DNA of 64,000 bases from a bacterium CG_4_9_14_3_um_filter_65_15 (GTDB taxonomy: Bacteria; Krumholzibacteriota; Krumholzibacteriia; LZORAL124-64-63): positions 21,775 through 85,774 of the forward strand of contig PFVX01000094.1 in the NCBI GenBank assembly GCA_002790835.1, read 5' to 3'. This document shows positions 25,888 through 34,752 of the stretch, piece by piece. Made by a program: the position numbers and the translations under genes. Positions within the stretch are counted from its first letter, which is position 1. Each line of letters opens with the position of its first letter. The notes beneath the pieces are model-generated. The model made no database searches and had not been told where the DNA came from. It worked only from the letters and a program-made list of their open reading frames with translations.

Positions 25888-27151
25888 GCTCACCCTCCGG
25901 TGACATGCTCATGCCCACTCCGCCACGGTGCATGCGGGGAGCCGAATCCCTGACCAGCAGCCGGGGCTCCGAAAGGGGCACCAATCGCTCAAGGAAGTCC
26001 AGGACCTCCAGCAGGGGCGATCCCTTGAAGAACTGGGCGTAGGGCACGTCGTGCCAAATCCGGTCGGCATAGGCATAGATCTCGTGGGGAGTGTCCCCGA
26101 CGCCGTCATGGTCCCGGTCGAATCCCTCGTAGCCGCTCCAGTAGTTGTCCCGCCACACATTGTTGTTGGCTGTGTTCCCGCCGCTGACGGCGATCTGCGT
26201 GAGGTTGCCGACAAAGCGGTTGCCCTCGAACACGTTGCCGTGCCAGTCGTTGAGAAAGCGGATCCCGATCCCGTTGTAGGCCAGGGTGTTGTTCAGGAAC
26301 CGGTTTTCGGTATCCGGTTGGAAAGGGGACAGGTCGATGTACAGACCGCTGGCGCAGTAGAGAACCTCGTTGTTCTCGATGACCAGGTCGGAAGTCTCCT
26401 TGAAGCCGATTCCGATACCGGTCGGCCCGGACGAATGCAGGATCTGGTTGTTCCGGATCACGACCCCGTCGCTGTACATCAGGAAGATTCCGACCGAATT
26501 GCCCAAGAACCGGTTCCCCGTTACCAGGTTGAATTTCGAATACATAAAATGCAGGGAGTAGCGGCTGTCGGTCTGGGTGTTGTCCCGGATCTCGTTGTCG
26601 GCCGAATACCAGACGACCATGTCCCGCACGTCATGACAGGCGTTCTGCTCGATCTTGTTGTGAAAACTGTACCACAGCCGGATGCCGTCACCCCGCTGGC
26701 CCAGTTCCATAGGCTTGGAAGAGATGGTGTTGCGGCGCACGATGTCGTGTTTGCATTGCTGCATATCGATGCCGAACAGGCAATCGTCGATGACACAGTC
26801 CTTGACTACGTTGAAGTCGCCCCGCAGCTGGATCCCGGCATCGATGTCGTTGTGGGAGGTCCCCGAATTGGTCAGGCGCAGGTTGCGAATCACCGCCCCG
26901 TCGGTATCCAGGTAAAGCACCGTACCCCGGCCGCCGCCGTCGATGACCACGCGGCCTTCGCCGTCCAGGGTCAGGGGGTGATCGATGACGACCGGGCCTT
27001 CATAGACGCCCGGAGGGGGGACCAGCCTTCCGTTGTCCGGGGTGGCATCCACCAGGAGTTGCAGCGGCGTCGGCTGCGCCCCCGCTGCCCGGGTCGCCGG
27101 GAGGCACAGCACCAGCGCGGTCATCGCCAGGTGCAGGCTAGTTGTCTTCAT
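25877..27151 (-). CDS. nosD: NosD periplasmic copper-site assembly protein
   Basis: This 424-aa exported protein has a signal peptide (MTALVLCLPATRAAGAQ) and a right-handed beta-helix built of repeated short strands. Examples are VIRNLRLTNSG, NVVKDCVIDD, NLVTGNRFLG and LVIENNEVLY, typical of the NosD/CASH family. NosD works with NosF and NosY to build the CuZ sulfide-copper cluster in the periplasm. The length matches known NosD. The GFDRDHDGVGDTP stretch is a calcium-binding-like Asp loop common in this family. It overlaps nosB by 14 bp and nosG by 11, so translation is coupled. Confidence 0.92.
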   Translation of the reverse strand: MKTTSLHLAMTALVLCLPATRAAGAQPTPLQLLVDATPDNGRLVPPPGVYEGPVVIDHPLTLDGEGRVVIDGGGRGTVLYLDTDGAVIRNLRLTNSGTSHNDIDAGIQLRGDFNVVKDCVIDDCLFGIDMQQCKHDIVRRNTISSKPMELGQRGDGIRLWYSFHNKIEQNACHDVRDMVVWYSADNEIRDNTQTDSRYSLHFMYSKFNLVTGNRFLGNSVGIFLMYSDGVVIRNNQILHSSGPTGIGIGFKETSDLVIENNEVLYCASGLYIDLSPFQPDTENRFLNNTLAYNGIGIRFLNDWHGNVFEGNRFVGNLTQIAVSGGNTANNNVWRDNYWSGYEGFDRDHDGVGDTPHEIYAYADRIWHDVPYAQFFKGSPLLEVLDFLERLVPLSEPRLLVRDSAPRMHRGGVGMSMSPEGEHVP

Positions 27152-28319
27152 CGTCCTTGATCCGTTCCCTGCGCAGCAACATGGCCGCCAGCAGGAGAAG
27201 GGAGAAGAGGATCATCAGGCCGAATCCGTATTCGGGATAGGAATTGGTGGTGAACTGCGCAACCTTTCCCTGGCCGAAGACCGTGGGCATGAAAGGCTTC
27301 AACGTGAAGGCGCCCATCTCGTTCATGTGGTGCCCGTACCACCAGAGCCAGACGGAATACTCGATCACGAAGAACAGCGGCAGCCCCGCCGGCGCAAGCG
27401 TCAGCAGTTTTTCGGCGGCGCCGCCGGGCCTGCGGGTGATCCCGACCAGCACGATCATGGCCACGATGATTCCCCAGAAGAGGATCGTCCCCTCCTTGGC
27501 TATGCCGGCCACCATGGGCTCCAGCACCTCCGGATCACGGAAATAGCGGCCCAGGTTTCGCCGGTAGTGCCAGGGAATGAATTGGGAACCGCTGCCCTGC
27601 CATTGTTCGTCCCCGATGCGGTCGGTGTCCTGGTTGAAGGCGTCGCGGAAATAGCGCAGACTCTGTTCCTTGGCGCCGCCGTCAACGGCCGCCGGAGCCG
27701 CCTGAGCCTCACCGCCCTCTGCGGCTTTGCTCTCGGCCAGGGATGCTTTCAGCCGGGCGACCAGGGCCTCGCCGGAGGAAAGCTCCCGGTCGGGGGTTTC
27801 GTCGGCCAGGCTTTCCCCCGAATCCATGACCCGGCCCGCGAGATACCGCGCACTCTGGTAGCGGAGTCCGTCCGGCCCCAGGAAGGCCAGCCCCATCCAG
27901 ACGGCGACGGCCACAAATCCCGCGCTCATGATCGACATGCGCAGGACCGCGCACCTTACCAGGAAGCCCAGCAGCATGACCCCGACCATGGCCACCAGGA
28001 ACAGGGAGAAGAACACCTCCACCGCCCCCCCCGAAGCGATGGGATACATGCCCACATAGTGGTTGATGGTATCCATCTCGTGGACGCAGTCCAGGGCATC
28101 GCCCTCTTGGTCGGCGGATCCGGCAGCCTGCCCGCAGCCGCTGAATACCCCATTGAGATGGAACTCGATCCGCACGCCGTCGGGAAAAACCTCCGGCGGA
28201 TAGTTGGGGGCCTCCAGGGATACCCACCAGATGGGAGCGTTGTAGATGGGCCACAGCAGCCCGATAGCCGCCAGGACCAGGAGGCTGCTGATGAACGATC
28301 TTCGCCGCGCTGTGGTCAT
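27138..28319 (-). CDS. nosB: NosB-like membrane protein
   Basis: This 393-aa membrane protein has about five hydrophobic segments: an N-terminal anchor (SLLVLAAIGLLWPIY), MVGVMLLGFLVRCAVLRMS, ILFWGIIVAMIVLVGI, LPLFFVIEYSVWLWWYG and GFGLMILFSLLLLAAMLL. A long hydrophilic loop lies in the middle. A protein of this size, directly upstream of nosD, is a hallmark of clade II (Sec-NosZ) clusters, where it is called NosB and has no proven function. The assignment rests mainly on position and topology. It ends inside the nosD start region. Confidence 0.7.
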   Translation of the reverse strand: MTTARRRSFISSLLVLAAIGLLWPIYNAPIWWVSLEAPNYPPEVFPDGVRIEFHLNGVFSGCGQAAGSADQEGDALDCVHEMDTINHYVGMYPIASGGAVEVFFSLFLVAMVGVMLLGFLVRCAVLRMSIMSAGFVAVAVWMGLAFLGPDGLRYQSARYLAGRVMDSGESLADETPDRELSSGEALVARLKASLAESKAAEGGEAQAAPAAVDGGAKEQSLRYFRDAFNQDTDRIGDEQWQGSGSQFIPWHYRRNLGRYFRDPEVLEPMVAGIAKEGTILFWGIIVAMIVLVGITRRPGGAAEKLLTLAPAGLPLFFVIEYSVWLWWYGHHMNEMGAFTLKPFMPTVFGQGKVAQFTTNSYPEYGFGLMILFSLLLLAAMLLRRERIKDDEDN

Positions 28320-28369
28320 CTCTCACCCTTCCTCATGGCCCTGCCTCCCCACGTTTGCCGCACCAGTTC

Positions 28370-28383
28370 AGCCCCCCGGGGCT
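28370..28383 (-). repeat. Short hairpin between nosB and the upstream cytochrome gene
   Basis: AGCCCCCCGGGGCT can form a 5-bp G/C stem with a 4-base loop in the 68-bp gap between the two genes. There is no T-tract, so it is more likely an mRNA structure than a terminator. Confidence 0.3.
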
Positions 28384-28387
28384 CATG

Positions 28388-29101
28388 TCAGTCGAAATCG
28401 GGGTTGCGCCAATCCTTCGAGGGCGCCAGGTCTTCCTTGGGGACGGGAATGCGCGAGACGTAATTGATGACCGCCTGCATGTCGGTGTCGCTGAAGTTCT
28501 TGATCTGTTTGATCATGTCGGGGTTGGCGTTGCGCCGCTTTCCGTCGCGAATCCACTCGAACTGGCGCAACATGTACGCATAGTGCTGGCCCTGCAGGCG
28601 GGGATAGTACTTCTCCTCGTTGCCCTCGGCCGTCTCGCCGTGGCACTGCACGCAATTGGCCTTGTACAGTTCCTGGCCGTGGGCGAACTCGGGCGTGCCG
28701 TCATCCCACAAACCCTTCCCGTTGTCGGGGTTCATGGGCAGGCTCGCGATGTAGGCCGAGACATCGGCAAGGGACTGGGGGCCGCCGATGGACTGGGGCA
28801 ACGCGAAAGGGTACATGGTGGGGTTGTCCCGGTTCAGGGCGCGGATGTCGGCCAGCTGCTTGATGATGACATCACGGAATTGGCCGGCCAGTTGCGGAAA
28901 AGTCCCCTCCTGGGTCCCCCAGCCTTCGGTCAGGTGGCAGGCGGCGCAGACCTCGTAGACGTCCCGCCCGTTTTCCAGATCCGGCGTGAGGCTGAGGGCC
29001 TCATCCTTCTCTCCGCCTTTGTCGTTCCAGGCCGGCGACTCGACCGTCATGCCTGCGGCAAGAGCGGCGATCACCAGCACCATCATCATTTGCTTCTTCA
29101 T
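28388..29101 (-). CDS. Diheme c-type cytochrome of the nos locus
   Basis: This 237-aa periplasmic cytochrome has an N-terminal signal (MMMVLVIAALAAGMTVESPA) and two CXXCH motifs, CAACH and CVQCH, each starting a class I cytochrome c domain as in cytochrome c4. Tyr- and Gln-rich stretches such as YYPRLQGQHYAYMLRQFEW match the c4/c553 family. ATG 29101 has a GAAGGAG site. It is the third gene after nosZ in transcription order and may carry electrons from complex III to NosZ or to its maturation proteins. The track start at 29185 adds an unconserved leader. Confidence 0.88.
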   Translation of the reverse strand: MKKQMMMVLVIAALAAGMTVESPAWNDKGGEKDEALSLTPDLENGRDVYEVCAACHLTEGWGTQEGTFPQLAGQFRDVIIKQLADIRALNRDNPTMYPFALPQSIGGPQSLADVSAYIASLPMNPDNGKGLWDDGTPEFAHGQELYKANCVQCHGETAEGNEEKYYPRLQGQHYAYMLRQFEWIRDGKRRNANPDMIKQIKNFSDTDMQAVINYVSRIPVPKEDLAPSKDWRNPDFD

Positions 29102-29162
29102 GTCGTTCTCCTTCGCGGATAAACCACGCTCGCGGTTTCGCGGACGTGACGTTGACAGCAGT

Positions 29163-29864
29163 CTACTTCGGCAGGGACGAGACATAATCGGCCAGCTGGG
29201 TCATCTGTTCGTCGTCGACCAGATGCATGACTCCCTGCATGCCGAGAACGGCCATGCTGTTGGCCCTCGCCCCGCTTTTGATATCGCGCATCTGCCTCAG
29301 GATGTATTCCCGGGGTAACCCCGCGATCCGGGGATAATCCGGCAGGATCGGCGTTTTGCCGTCCTTGCCGTGACAGGCGGTGCAGGTCTTGGTCTTGAAC
29401 AGCTTGGCTCCGGGCGATTCCGGATCGGGTTGGCCGCCGATCGGGGCGCCACCGCCCAATTCGTTGGCGATGAAATCCGCCAGGATGATGAATTCGTCCT
29501 CGGTGACATCCTTGATGACCGCCTGCATCTGGGGTGCGTAGCCGCTGGCGCGATTCCCGCTTTGGATGTCCTTCATCTGCCGCAGTGCATAATCCCGCCC
29601 TTGGCGCGCCAGAATGGGATAATCGGGCAGCAACGGATGGATCCCGTCATCCCCGTGGCAAGTGTTGCACGTCTTTTCCCTGAACAGCCGGGCGCCCGCG
29701 GACTCCTGGATCACATCCGCGCCTGTTGCGGCCAGAACGGATTCCCCGTGTGTTCCCCTGATCTTGGCCAGACGATCCTCACGGTCGTTGCAGGAGCAGG
29801 CGGCCAGCCAGGCCAAAGACAGGATGAGCAAGGCAAGAAACGGAGTTTTCGGGGTTCGTTTCAT
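29163..29864 (-). CDS. Diheme c-type cytochrome, lipoprotein
   Basis: This 233-aa cytochrome has a lipobox at LSLAWLAACSC, so it is probably membrane-anchored by lipid. It has two near-repeat domains with heme motifs CNTCH and CTACH. The second halves of both repeats read TEDEFIILADFI and DDEQMTQLADYV, showing internal duplication. The start ATG 29864 is chosen at spacing from GAGG, with ATG 29873 as an alternative. It sits directly downstream of nosZ beyond a strong hairpin. It is likely a dedicated electron donor to NosZ. Wolinella-type clusters have monoheme NosC1 and NosC2 in the equivalent role. Confidence 0.88.
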   Translation of the reverse strand: MKRTPKTPFLALLILSLAWLAACSCNDREDRLAKIRGTHGESVLAATGADVIQESAGARLFREKTCNTCHGDDGIHPLLPDYPILARQGRDYALRQMKDIQSGNRASGYAPQMQAVIKDVTEDEFIILADFIANELGGGAPIGGQPDPESPGAKLFKTKTCTACHGKDGKTPILPDYPRIAGLPREYILRQMRDIKSGARANSMAVLGMQGVMHLVDDEQMTQLADYVSSLPK

Positions 29865-29910
29865 GATCTTCATCCTCGGGTTCGCAAGCCGCAATTTCGG
29901 CACGTTGTGG

Positions 29911-29936
29911 CCCCGCCGGGAGCGCCCCCGGCGGGG
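29911..29936 (-). repeat. Strong intercistronic hairpin after nosZ
   Basis: CCCCGCCGGG and CCCGGCGGGG form a perfect 10-bp stem with a 6-base loop, 28 bp after the nosZ stop on the minus strand. No T-tract follows on either strand, so it looks like a transcript-stabilising or processing structure that could raise the nosZ mRNA level over downstream genes. Confidence 0.6.
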
Positions 29937-29964
29937 TCAGGTTAAACTGATTCATTTCCGCCCG

Positions 29965-32256
29965 CTACTTGATCTTCTTGGCGCCGCTCTCCTCGAGGAA
30001 GGTCTTGGCGCGCAGACCCAGGTCGGCGGTTTTGACCTGATATTGCCACCACTGGTTGGCCCAGAGCATGGCGTTCTGCCAGTCGTTCCCGGTGGCCGCG
30101 GTCTCGGCCTTCTGCTTGGCCTCGGCGGCGAAACCCAGCTGGTCGGTGGCGTCTTCCACCAGGGCGAGAACCGTGGGGAATTCCTGATAGTTATGACTGG
30201 TGATGAAAGCCACCACCTGGTCGATGACTTCCTGGGTGGCCTCGTTGGTGGCGACCTGGGTCAGGTAGTCCTCCTTGCTGTAGGCCACGCCTTGCTGCAT
30301 CTCGGCTGTTACGGCCTGGTAGCCCTTGGGCTGGACGAGCAGGTACCCCTCCATCTCCAGGTGCAGGGCGGAACAGAATTCGGTGCAGTAGTAGGGATAG
30401 ACGCCCGCCTTGTCGGCGACGAAGGAGGCGGAGGCCGTCTTTCCCGGCTCGACGGAGAGCTGGATGTTCTGGCCGGAGATGGAGAAGCCGTGCACCTCGT
30501 CCTCGGCGCGCTCCAGGTTGGTCAGGTGGATCAAGACCTTGTCGCCCTCGGTCACCTCGATGATCTCGGGGGTGATGTGGGAGCGGATAAGCGTCCCGAA
30601 CACCTCAACCTTGCCCGGTTGGCGATCGGTCCGTTCACGGCCGGCGCGGGCCCTGAACTCCGACCGCTTCTCCTGCCTGCTGTCCCAGCCGCTCTTGTAG
30701 CGCACAAGGGGATCCAGCTTGTCCATCTTGATGGACACCGCGTAGTGGGGCTCTCCCAGGGGCAGCGGCATGTCGTAGAGCAGGGTCATCGTAGGATGAC
30801 TGATGTCGATGAGCTGGTGGTTCTGGGGATGCAACGGCCCGACCGGATCGAAACGATCGATGGCCAGTTTGTTCAGGGCCACAAGGAACTTCCCGTCGGG
30901 GTTCTTGGTGTCGCCCTCCATGGTCATCAGGTGGCCGACATTATAGTGGATGGGCAGGGTATCGAGGACCTTACCGGTCTTGTAGTTCCACTTGGTGATC
31001 TGCGAGTCCACGTAGATCGATGTGTAGCAGACGCCGTCCTCGGAGTCGAACTGGGTGTGCAGCGGACCGAGGCCGACGCTGACCGACTTGTCCAGGGCCG
31101 CCTCCAACGAGATGATGGGGATGCCGTAGGCGTCGTAGCCCTCGAAATTCCGCCCGTCGATGGCCGCCTTGATCTTGACGAAGCTGTAGACCCAGGCGTG
31201 GCTGTCGAGCTTTCCGGCCACGATGATGGAGGCGCCGTCCGGGGACACATCACAACCGTGGGGGCTCTTCGGCTCCGGGATCAGGAAAAGCAGATCCTCG
31301 GCGATCGCCTGCGCTATGCTGATCAGGTAGTGACCCTTGACTTTCCCCACCTTGCCGGCGGCCACCAGTTCCGCAGCCTTTACCCAGTTGGTCACGTGCA
31401 TGAAGTCCGTGTCCTTGGACGAGCAACCCGCCTCGAAGGGCGGCCGACCACGCTCGATGCCGCCCACATAACGCTCGGAACAGAACGAGTTGGTGAAGCC
31501 CCAACCGTAGCTCGGGCCCTTGCCAGCATCGGAGAGATCCTGGCTGTAGGGAGGTAATTCGAAAGTGAATGTCTGCTCAGGGTCGAGACGTCCAGCCTCG
31601 CGGTCGAACTTCCAGTAGGTCAAGCCTCCGCGGTACTTCTCGTTGAACTCCTCCAGGGGGGCGAATTCGCCGTCCAGGGGCGCGGGGTATTGGCTCCCCT
31701 CCATGACATACTCGGTGTTGGGGGTGGCGAAGCAACCACCGTGGTCGGACTGGAAGAAGGGGTTGGGGACGATCTGTTTGGTCTCGAAATCCTTAAGGTC
31801 GATCACCGCCACCCGGGGATTGGCCTTGTCGTTGATGAACAGGAACTTCCCGTCGTAGTCCCCGTCGGTCTCCGAAATGGCGGGATGATGGGAATCACCG
31901 AAGGTGATGTCCTTGCCGTCGATCCGGCCTCCGGCCAGCACCGCCTTGGACTCGTCGTCGAAACCGTAACCCTGCCAGGGTTCGGGAGTGAAGACGCCGA
32001 TGTATTTGAGGATCCGCATGGAGGGAATGCCGTACACGATCACCTGCCCGCTCTGGCCGCCGGAGCTGAAGCAGAGGTATTCGTCACGCCCACCGGTGGG
32101 AATGTAGGTCTTGGCCGCCGCGAGGACGTCCTTCTCCGTCAGGCCCCTCTCCTGCATCACTTCCTGCAGGGTCTGGGTCCAGGCTGCACTGGAGCCGGCA
32201 AGAGTGCAAATCGCCGTTAACAGCAATACGGCTTTCAGTCGGTTGATCAGCCTCAT
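29965..32256 (-). CDS. nosZ: Nitrous oxide reductase, Sec-exported (clade II type), with C-terminal extension
   Basis: This is the periplasmic copper enzyme that reduces N2O to N2 (763 aa). The Sec-type signal (LKAVLLLTAICTLAGSSAAW) lacks a twin-arginine motif, marking the clade II type. CuZ histidine motifs appear in order: GDSHHPAIS, SPHGCDVSPDG, LGPLHTQFD, HYNVGHLMTMEGD and HPQNHQLIDI. The CuA site is YYCTEFCSALHLEMEGY near residue 620. After CuA the protein continues for about 120 residues of helical, charged sequence with no CXXCH. Some clade II enzymes carry a heme c there instead. It has its own promoter region upstream, and accessory nos genes follow. Confidence 0.95.
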   Translation of the reverse strand: MRLINRLKAVLLLTAICTLAGSSAAWTQTLQEVMQERGLTEKDVLAAAKTYIPTGGRDEYLCFSSGGQSGQVIVYGIPSMRILKYIGVFTPEPWQGYGFDDESKAVLAGGRIDGKDITFGDSHHPAISETDGDYDGKFLFINDKANPRVAVIDLKDFETKQIVPNPFFQSDHGGCFATPNTEYVMEGSQYPAPLDGEFAPLEEFNEKYRGGLTYWKFDREAGRLDPEQTFTFELPPYSQDLSDAGKGPSYGWGFTNSFCSERYVGGIERGRPPFEAGCSSKDTDFMHVTNWVKAAELVAAGKVGKVKGHYLISIAQAIAEDLLFLIPEPKSPHGCDVSPDGASIIVAGKLDSHAWVYSFVKIKAAIDGRNFEGYDAYGIPIISLEAALDKSVSVGLGPLHTQFDSEDGVCYTSIYVDSQITKWNYKTGKVLDTLPIHYNVGHLMTMEGDTKNPDGKFLVALNKLAIDRFDPVGPLHPQNHQLIDISHPTMTLLYDMPLPLGEPHYAVSIKMDKLDPLVRYKSGWDSRQEKRSEFRARAGRERTDRQPGKVEVFGTLIRSHITPEIIEVTEGDKVLIHLTNLERAEDEVHGFSISGQNIQLSVEPGKTASASFVADKAGVYPYYCTEFCSALHLEMEGYLLVQPKGYQAVTAEMQQGVAYSKEDYLTQVATNEATQEVIDQVVAFITSHNYQEFPTVLALVEDATDQLGFAAEAKQKAETAATGNDWQNAMLWANQWWQYQVKTADLGLRAKTFLEESGAKKIK

Positions 32257-32374
32257 TTCCTACTCCCCTTCTTGTCGGAATGCCTCAGCATGGCAGGTGC
32301 GGAATCCAGGATTCTCCCGACCGATTCCTCGGCCGGCATTTCCTTTCCGAAACACCCAGCAATGAACTATCCCT

Positions 32375-32403
32375 TTATTAGGATAATTTTGTCCGATTTT
32401 CAA
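32375..32403 (-). promoter_or_regulatory. Candidate nosZ promoter
   Basis: In the 175-bp gap ahead of nosZ the minus strand has TTGAAA (32403-32398) and TAATAA (32380-32375) separated by 17 bp, within the most AT-rich stretch of the locus. It would leave a leader of about 110 bases. No FNR-type TTGAT-N4-ATCAA box is visible. Confidence 0.45.
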
Positions 32404-32431
32404 TAAAATAATAAGACCCGGGTTGTTCAGG

Positions 32432-33163
32432 TCAGTCGTCGACCACCGAAAGGTAGGCCAGGAGGTCTGCCAAATCCGGGTCACTCAGCCCCTGCAGGGG
32501 TTTTCCCATCTTCGGGTCCTTGCGCTTCCCGGTCCGGAACGCGGCGACCTGTCGGGCAAGGTATTCCGAATACTGACCGGCCAGCTGAGGGTTGGAGCCT
32601 TGTCCGGCGCCCTCCCGTCCGTGGCATTTCCTGCACTCGCGGTGGTAGATCGCCTCTCCCGCCGCGGGGTCACCGTCGTACTGCGGTATGTTCAGGACCC
32701 GCTTGGCGAGCATCAGTTTGGCGTAGGCGTCCAGGTCCGGATCCACCGGGGGCATGCGGGTGAACAGTTCGAGACCGGTCAGATAAGTGGAAATGTTCAG
32801 GATGTCGGCTTCCGGAAGCTCCCGGTCGTTGGCGTAGGGAGCCATGGCCATGTTCTCCCACTCCCCGCTCTTGAAGGCCCGCAGCTGATTCGCGATGTAC
32901 TTGACGGGCAAACCAGCAATCCGGGGGTATTCGCCGCCACCGCCGCCCTGTCCGAATTCTCCGTGGCACCCCGCGCAAAGCTCCATGATTTCCTTCCCGA
33001 TGTCCGCGTCGTAGACATACTCCGTGGCTTCGTCCCCGGAAACCGCAAACCCGGAGGAAGCCGCCGTGGCCAGCAGCAGCGTCAGGATCCCGGAAGCGGC
33101 AACCAGCCCCAACCACCGAAAAGGGGAGCTCCGCGCACTCTCGATGTTGTAGCCATGCGGCAT
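32432..33163 (-). CDS. Diheme cytochrome c (c4-like) downstream of the oxidase-like pair
   Basis: This 243-aa exported cytochrome has a signal/anchor segment (LGLVAASGILTLLLATAAS) and two heme motifs, CAGCH and CRKCH, with Met-containing ligand regions such as AMAPYAND and KMGKPLQG. It resembles cytochrome c4/c553 diheme proteins. It is transcribed 30 bp after the subunit I-like gene, and its stop is followed by the nosZ promoter gap. It is well placed to pass electrons from complex III and the oxidase-like pair to NosZ. That path is inference from order. Confidence 0.87.
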   Translation of the reverse strand: MPHGYNIESARSSPFRWLGLVAASGILTLLLATAASSGFAVSGDEATEYVYDADIGKEIMELCAGCHGEFGQGGGGGEYPRIAGLPVKYIANQLRAFKSGEWENMAMAPYANDRELPEADILNISTYLTGLELFTRMPPVDPDLDAYAKLMLAKRVLNIPQYDGDPAAGEAIYHRECRKCHGREGAGQGSNPQLAGQYSEYLARQVAAFRTGKRKDPKMGKPLQGLSDPDLADLLAYLSVVDD

Positions 33164-33193
33164 GAGATGACCTCGAAGTGTAAGGTGATCGGG

Positions 33194-34750
33194 CTAGCCG
33201 TCGAAATTGCCCTCGGGCGGAGGAGAGGGAACCGTCCACTCCAGGGTCACGGCCCCCCACGGATTGACCTCGGCGGCATCACCGCTCCAGATGGACGCAA
33301 GAAGATTGCCTGCGGTGACCCCAAGGCCGGAATACACAATCAACCAACCCAGGCCCGAAACCTGGGCTTGGGCCAGGAATCCGGACACAAGACCGATCGC
33401 ATCCTCCGGCACTCCCTGGGTGCCCATGATCACGCGAGGCACGAGGGCCAAATTGAGGCCCACGATGTACAGGACCGCCCCCAGGTTGGCAACGCCTGCA
33501 ACAAAGTTGCGGCCCACCATCTTCGGCCACCAGAAATGCAGGCCCGCCAGCAGGGCCGCCATCACCCCGCCCCACAGGATATAATCCAGCTGTGCCGAAG
33601 CGAACAGGGAGGTCCCCAGATAGGAGCCCAGAGACGGACTGGCCAGCAGCATCCCCATCCCCACGGCGATTCCGGCATGCAGCAGGAAACCGAGTGCAAA
33701 AAATGCAGCGGGAGACAGGGTGATACTTCCCCGGTACAAAGTTGAAAGCCAGGTGAAACCAATCAGGGCCGCGGGGATGAGCACCAGCAGGCTGAAAAAA
33801 CTGAAGACCAGGCTGGATCCCGGGTCGAGACCCCGGCCGATGAGTGCAACCCCCGAACTGGCCACAGCCAGGCCGGCCAGGGCAATCATGGATCCGACCA
33901 GGAGCCGATAACCGGGGGAAGTCCTGCGGGAGATCCCGCTGATAAGGTCGCTGAGGATGCCCACTCCGGGTATCAGGGCGAAATACGCCACCGGGCGGAT
34001 GGAGAACCAGAAATAGGAACGCCAGACCATGGGGTCGGCCTCCCAGCCGAACAGCCCCGTGGTGGTGATGCGGCTGGCGGTCATGAACAGGGCCACAGCG
34101 GCGAATACCGCCCCGGAAAAGATCAGAAGGTAGCCGTAGACATACATGCCCCATACCGTCAGCGGCATGTCGAAAAATCCCATTTCCTGTCTGCGACCGT
34201 GATGCACGGTGACCACGAAATTGATTCCCGTCAACATCCAGCTCATGGCCATGAAGAAGAGCCCGACCAGCAGCACCTCGAAAGCTCCCGGCTCCAGCAT
34301 GGCCAAGCGCGAATCCATGGTCCATCCGGTGCCGATGGGGCAGATGATCTGCGAGGCCAGAAGCAACAGCAGCCCGATGACATGGAAGTGCAAGCTGAGG
34401 CGGGAAAGAACCGGCAGGGCCATGTTGCGGGCGCCCAGTTGCAAGGGCAACAGGAAGAACCCCAGGACGCCCGGCAGGACCGGTACCATCCAGCCCATGA
34501 CCTGGATCAGGCGTTGGTAGGTAATGACCTGGGTCAGCATCCGCCGTTCGAAATCGCCCCCACCCAGTGCCATCATCAGGGGCAGCATGGCAAGGATCAT
34601 GGCCATCACGAAGGCTGCAGCGGTCCAGGCCAGATACATGAGGGCGACCCGCTTGTGGTCCGTGGACCGGAACCACCCCATTACCCCGCCGGGTCCGCCC
34701 AGATAACTGTCGCGCAGTGCATCCACCGCCGAATGACTGGTGTTATCCAT
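33194..34750 (-). CDS. Cytochrome oxidase subunit I homologue lacking all heme and CuB ligands
   Basis: This 518-aa, 12-helix protein has the heme-copper oxidase subunit I fold. FRSTDHKRVALMYL matches the family start, LPLQLGARNMALP matches the helix II-III region, and LDYILWGG and FWWPKMVGR match the helix X-XI region. Aligned by these anchors, every metal ligand is replaced. The heme a His in helix II is M85. HPEVY reads RPVAY (R252, Tyr kept). The CuB His pair is SS (298-299). The HFH pair is Q387 and D389. The D-channel Asp is N109 and the K-channel Lys is I330. The frame is intact, and the gene starts two bases after the subunit II-like stop. It cannot be a normal oxidase or NO reductase. 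Confidence 0.85.
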   Translation of the reverse strand: MDNTSHSAVDALRDSYLGGPGGVMGWFRSTDHKRVALMYLAWTAAAFVMAMILAMLPLMMALGGGDFERRMLTQVITYQRLIQVMGWMVPVLPGVLGFFLLPLQLGARNMALPVLSRLSLHFHVIGLLLLLASQIICPIGTGWTMDSRLAMLEPGAFEVLLVGLFFMAMSWMLTGINFVVTVHHGRRQEMGFFDMPLTVWGMYVYGYLLIFSGAVFAAVALFMTASRITTTGLFGWEADPMVWRSYFWFSIRPVAYFALIPGVGILSDLISGISRRTSPGYRLLVGSMIALAGLAVASSGVALIGRGLDPGSSLVFSFFSLLVLIPAALIGFTWLSTLYRGSITLSPAAFFALGFLLHAGIAVGMGMLLASPSLGSYLGTSLFASAQLDYILWGGVMAALLAGLHFWWPKMVGRNFVAGVANLGAVLYIVGLNLALVPRVIMGTQGVPEDAIGLVSGFLAQAQVSGLGWLIVYSGLGVTAGNLLASIWSGDAAEVNPWGAVTLEWTVPSPPPEGNFDG

Positions 34751-34752
34751 TT

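Noticed and set aside
33194-34750. Functional oxygen or nitric oxide reductase subunit I
   Set aside because: All metal ligands and channel residues are replaced, so despite the fold it cannot work as a standard heme-copper oxidase or NorB.
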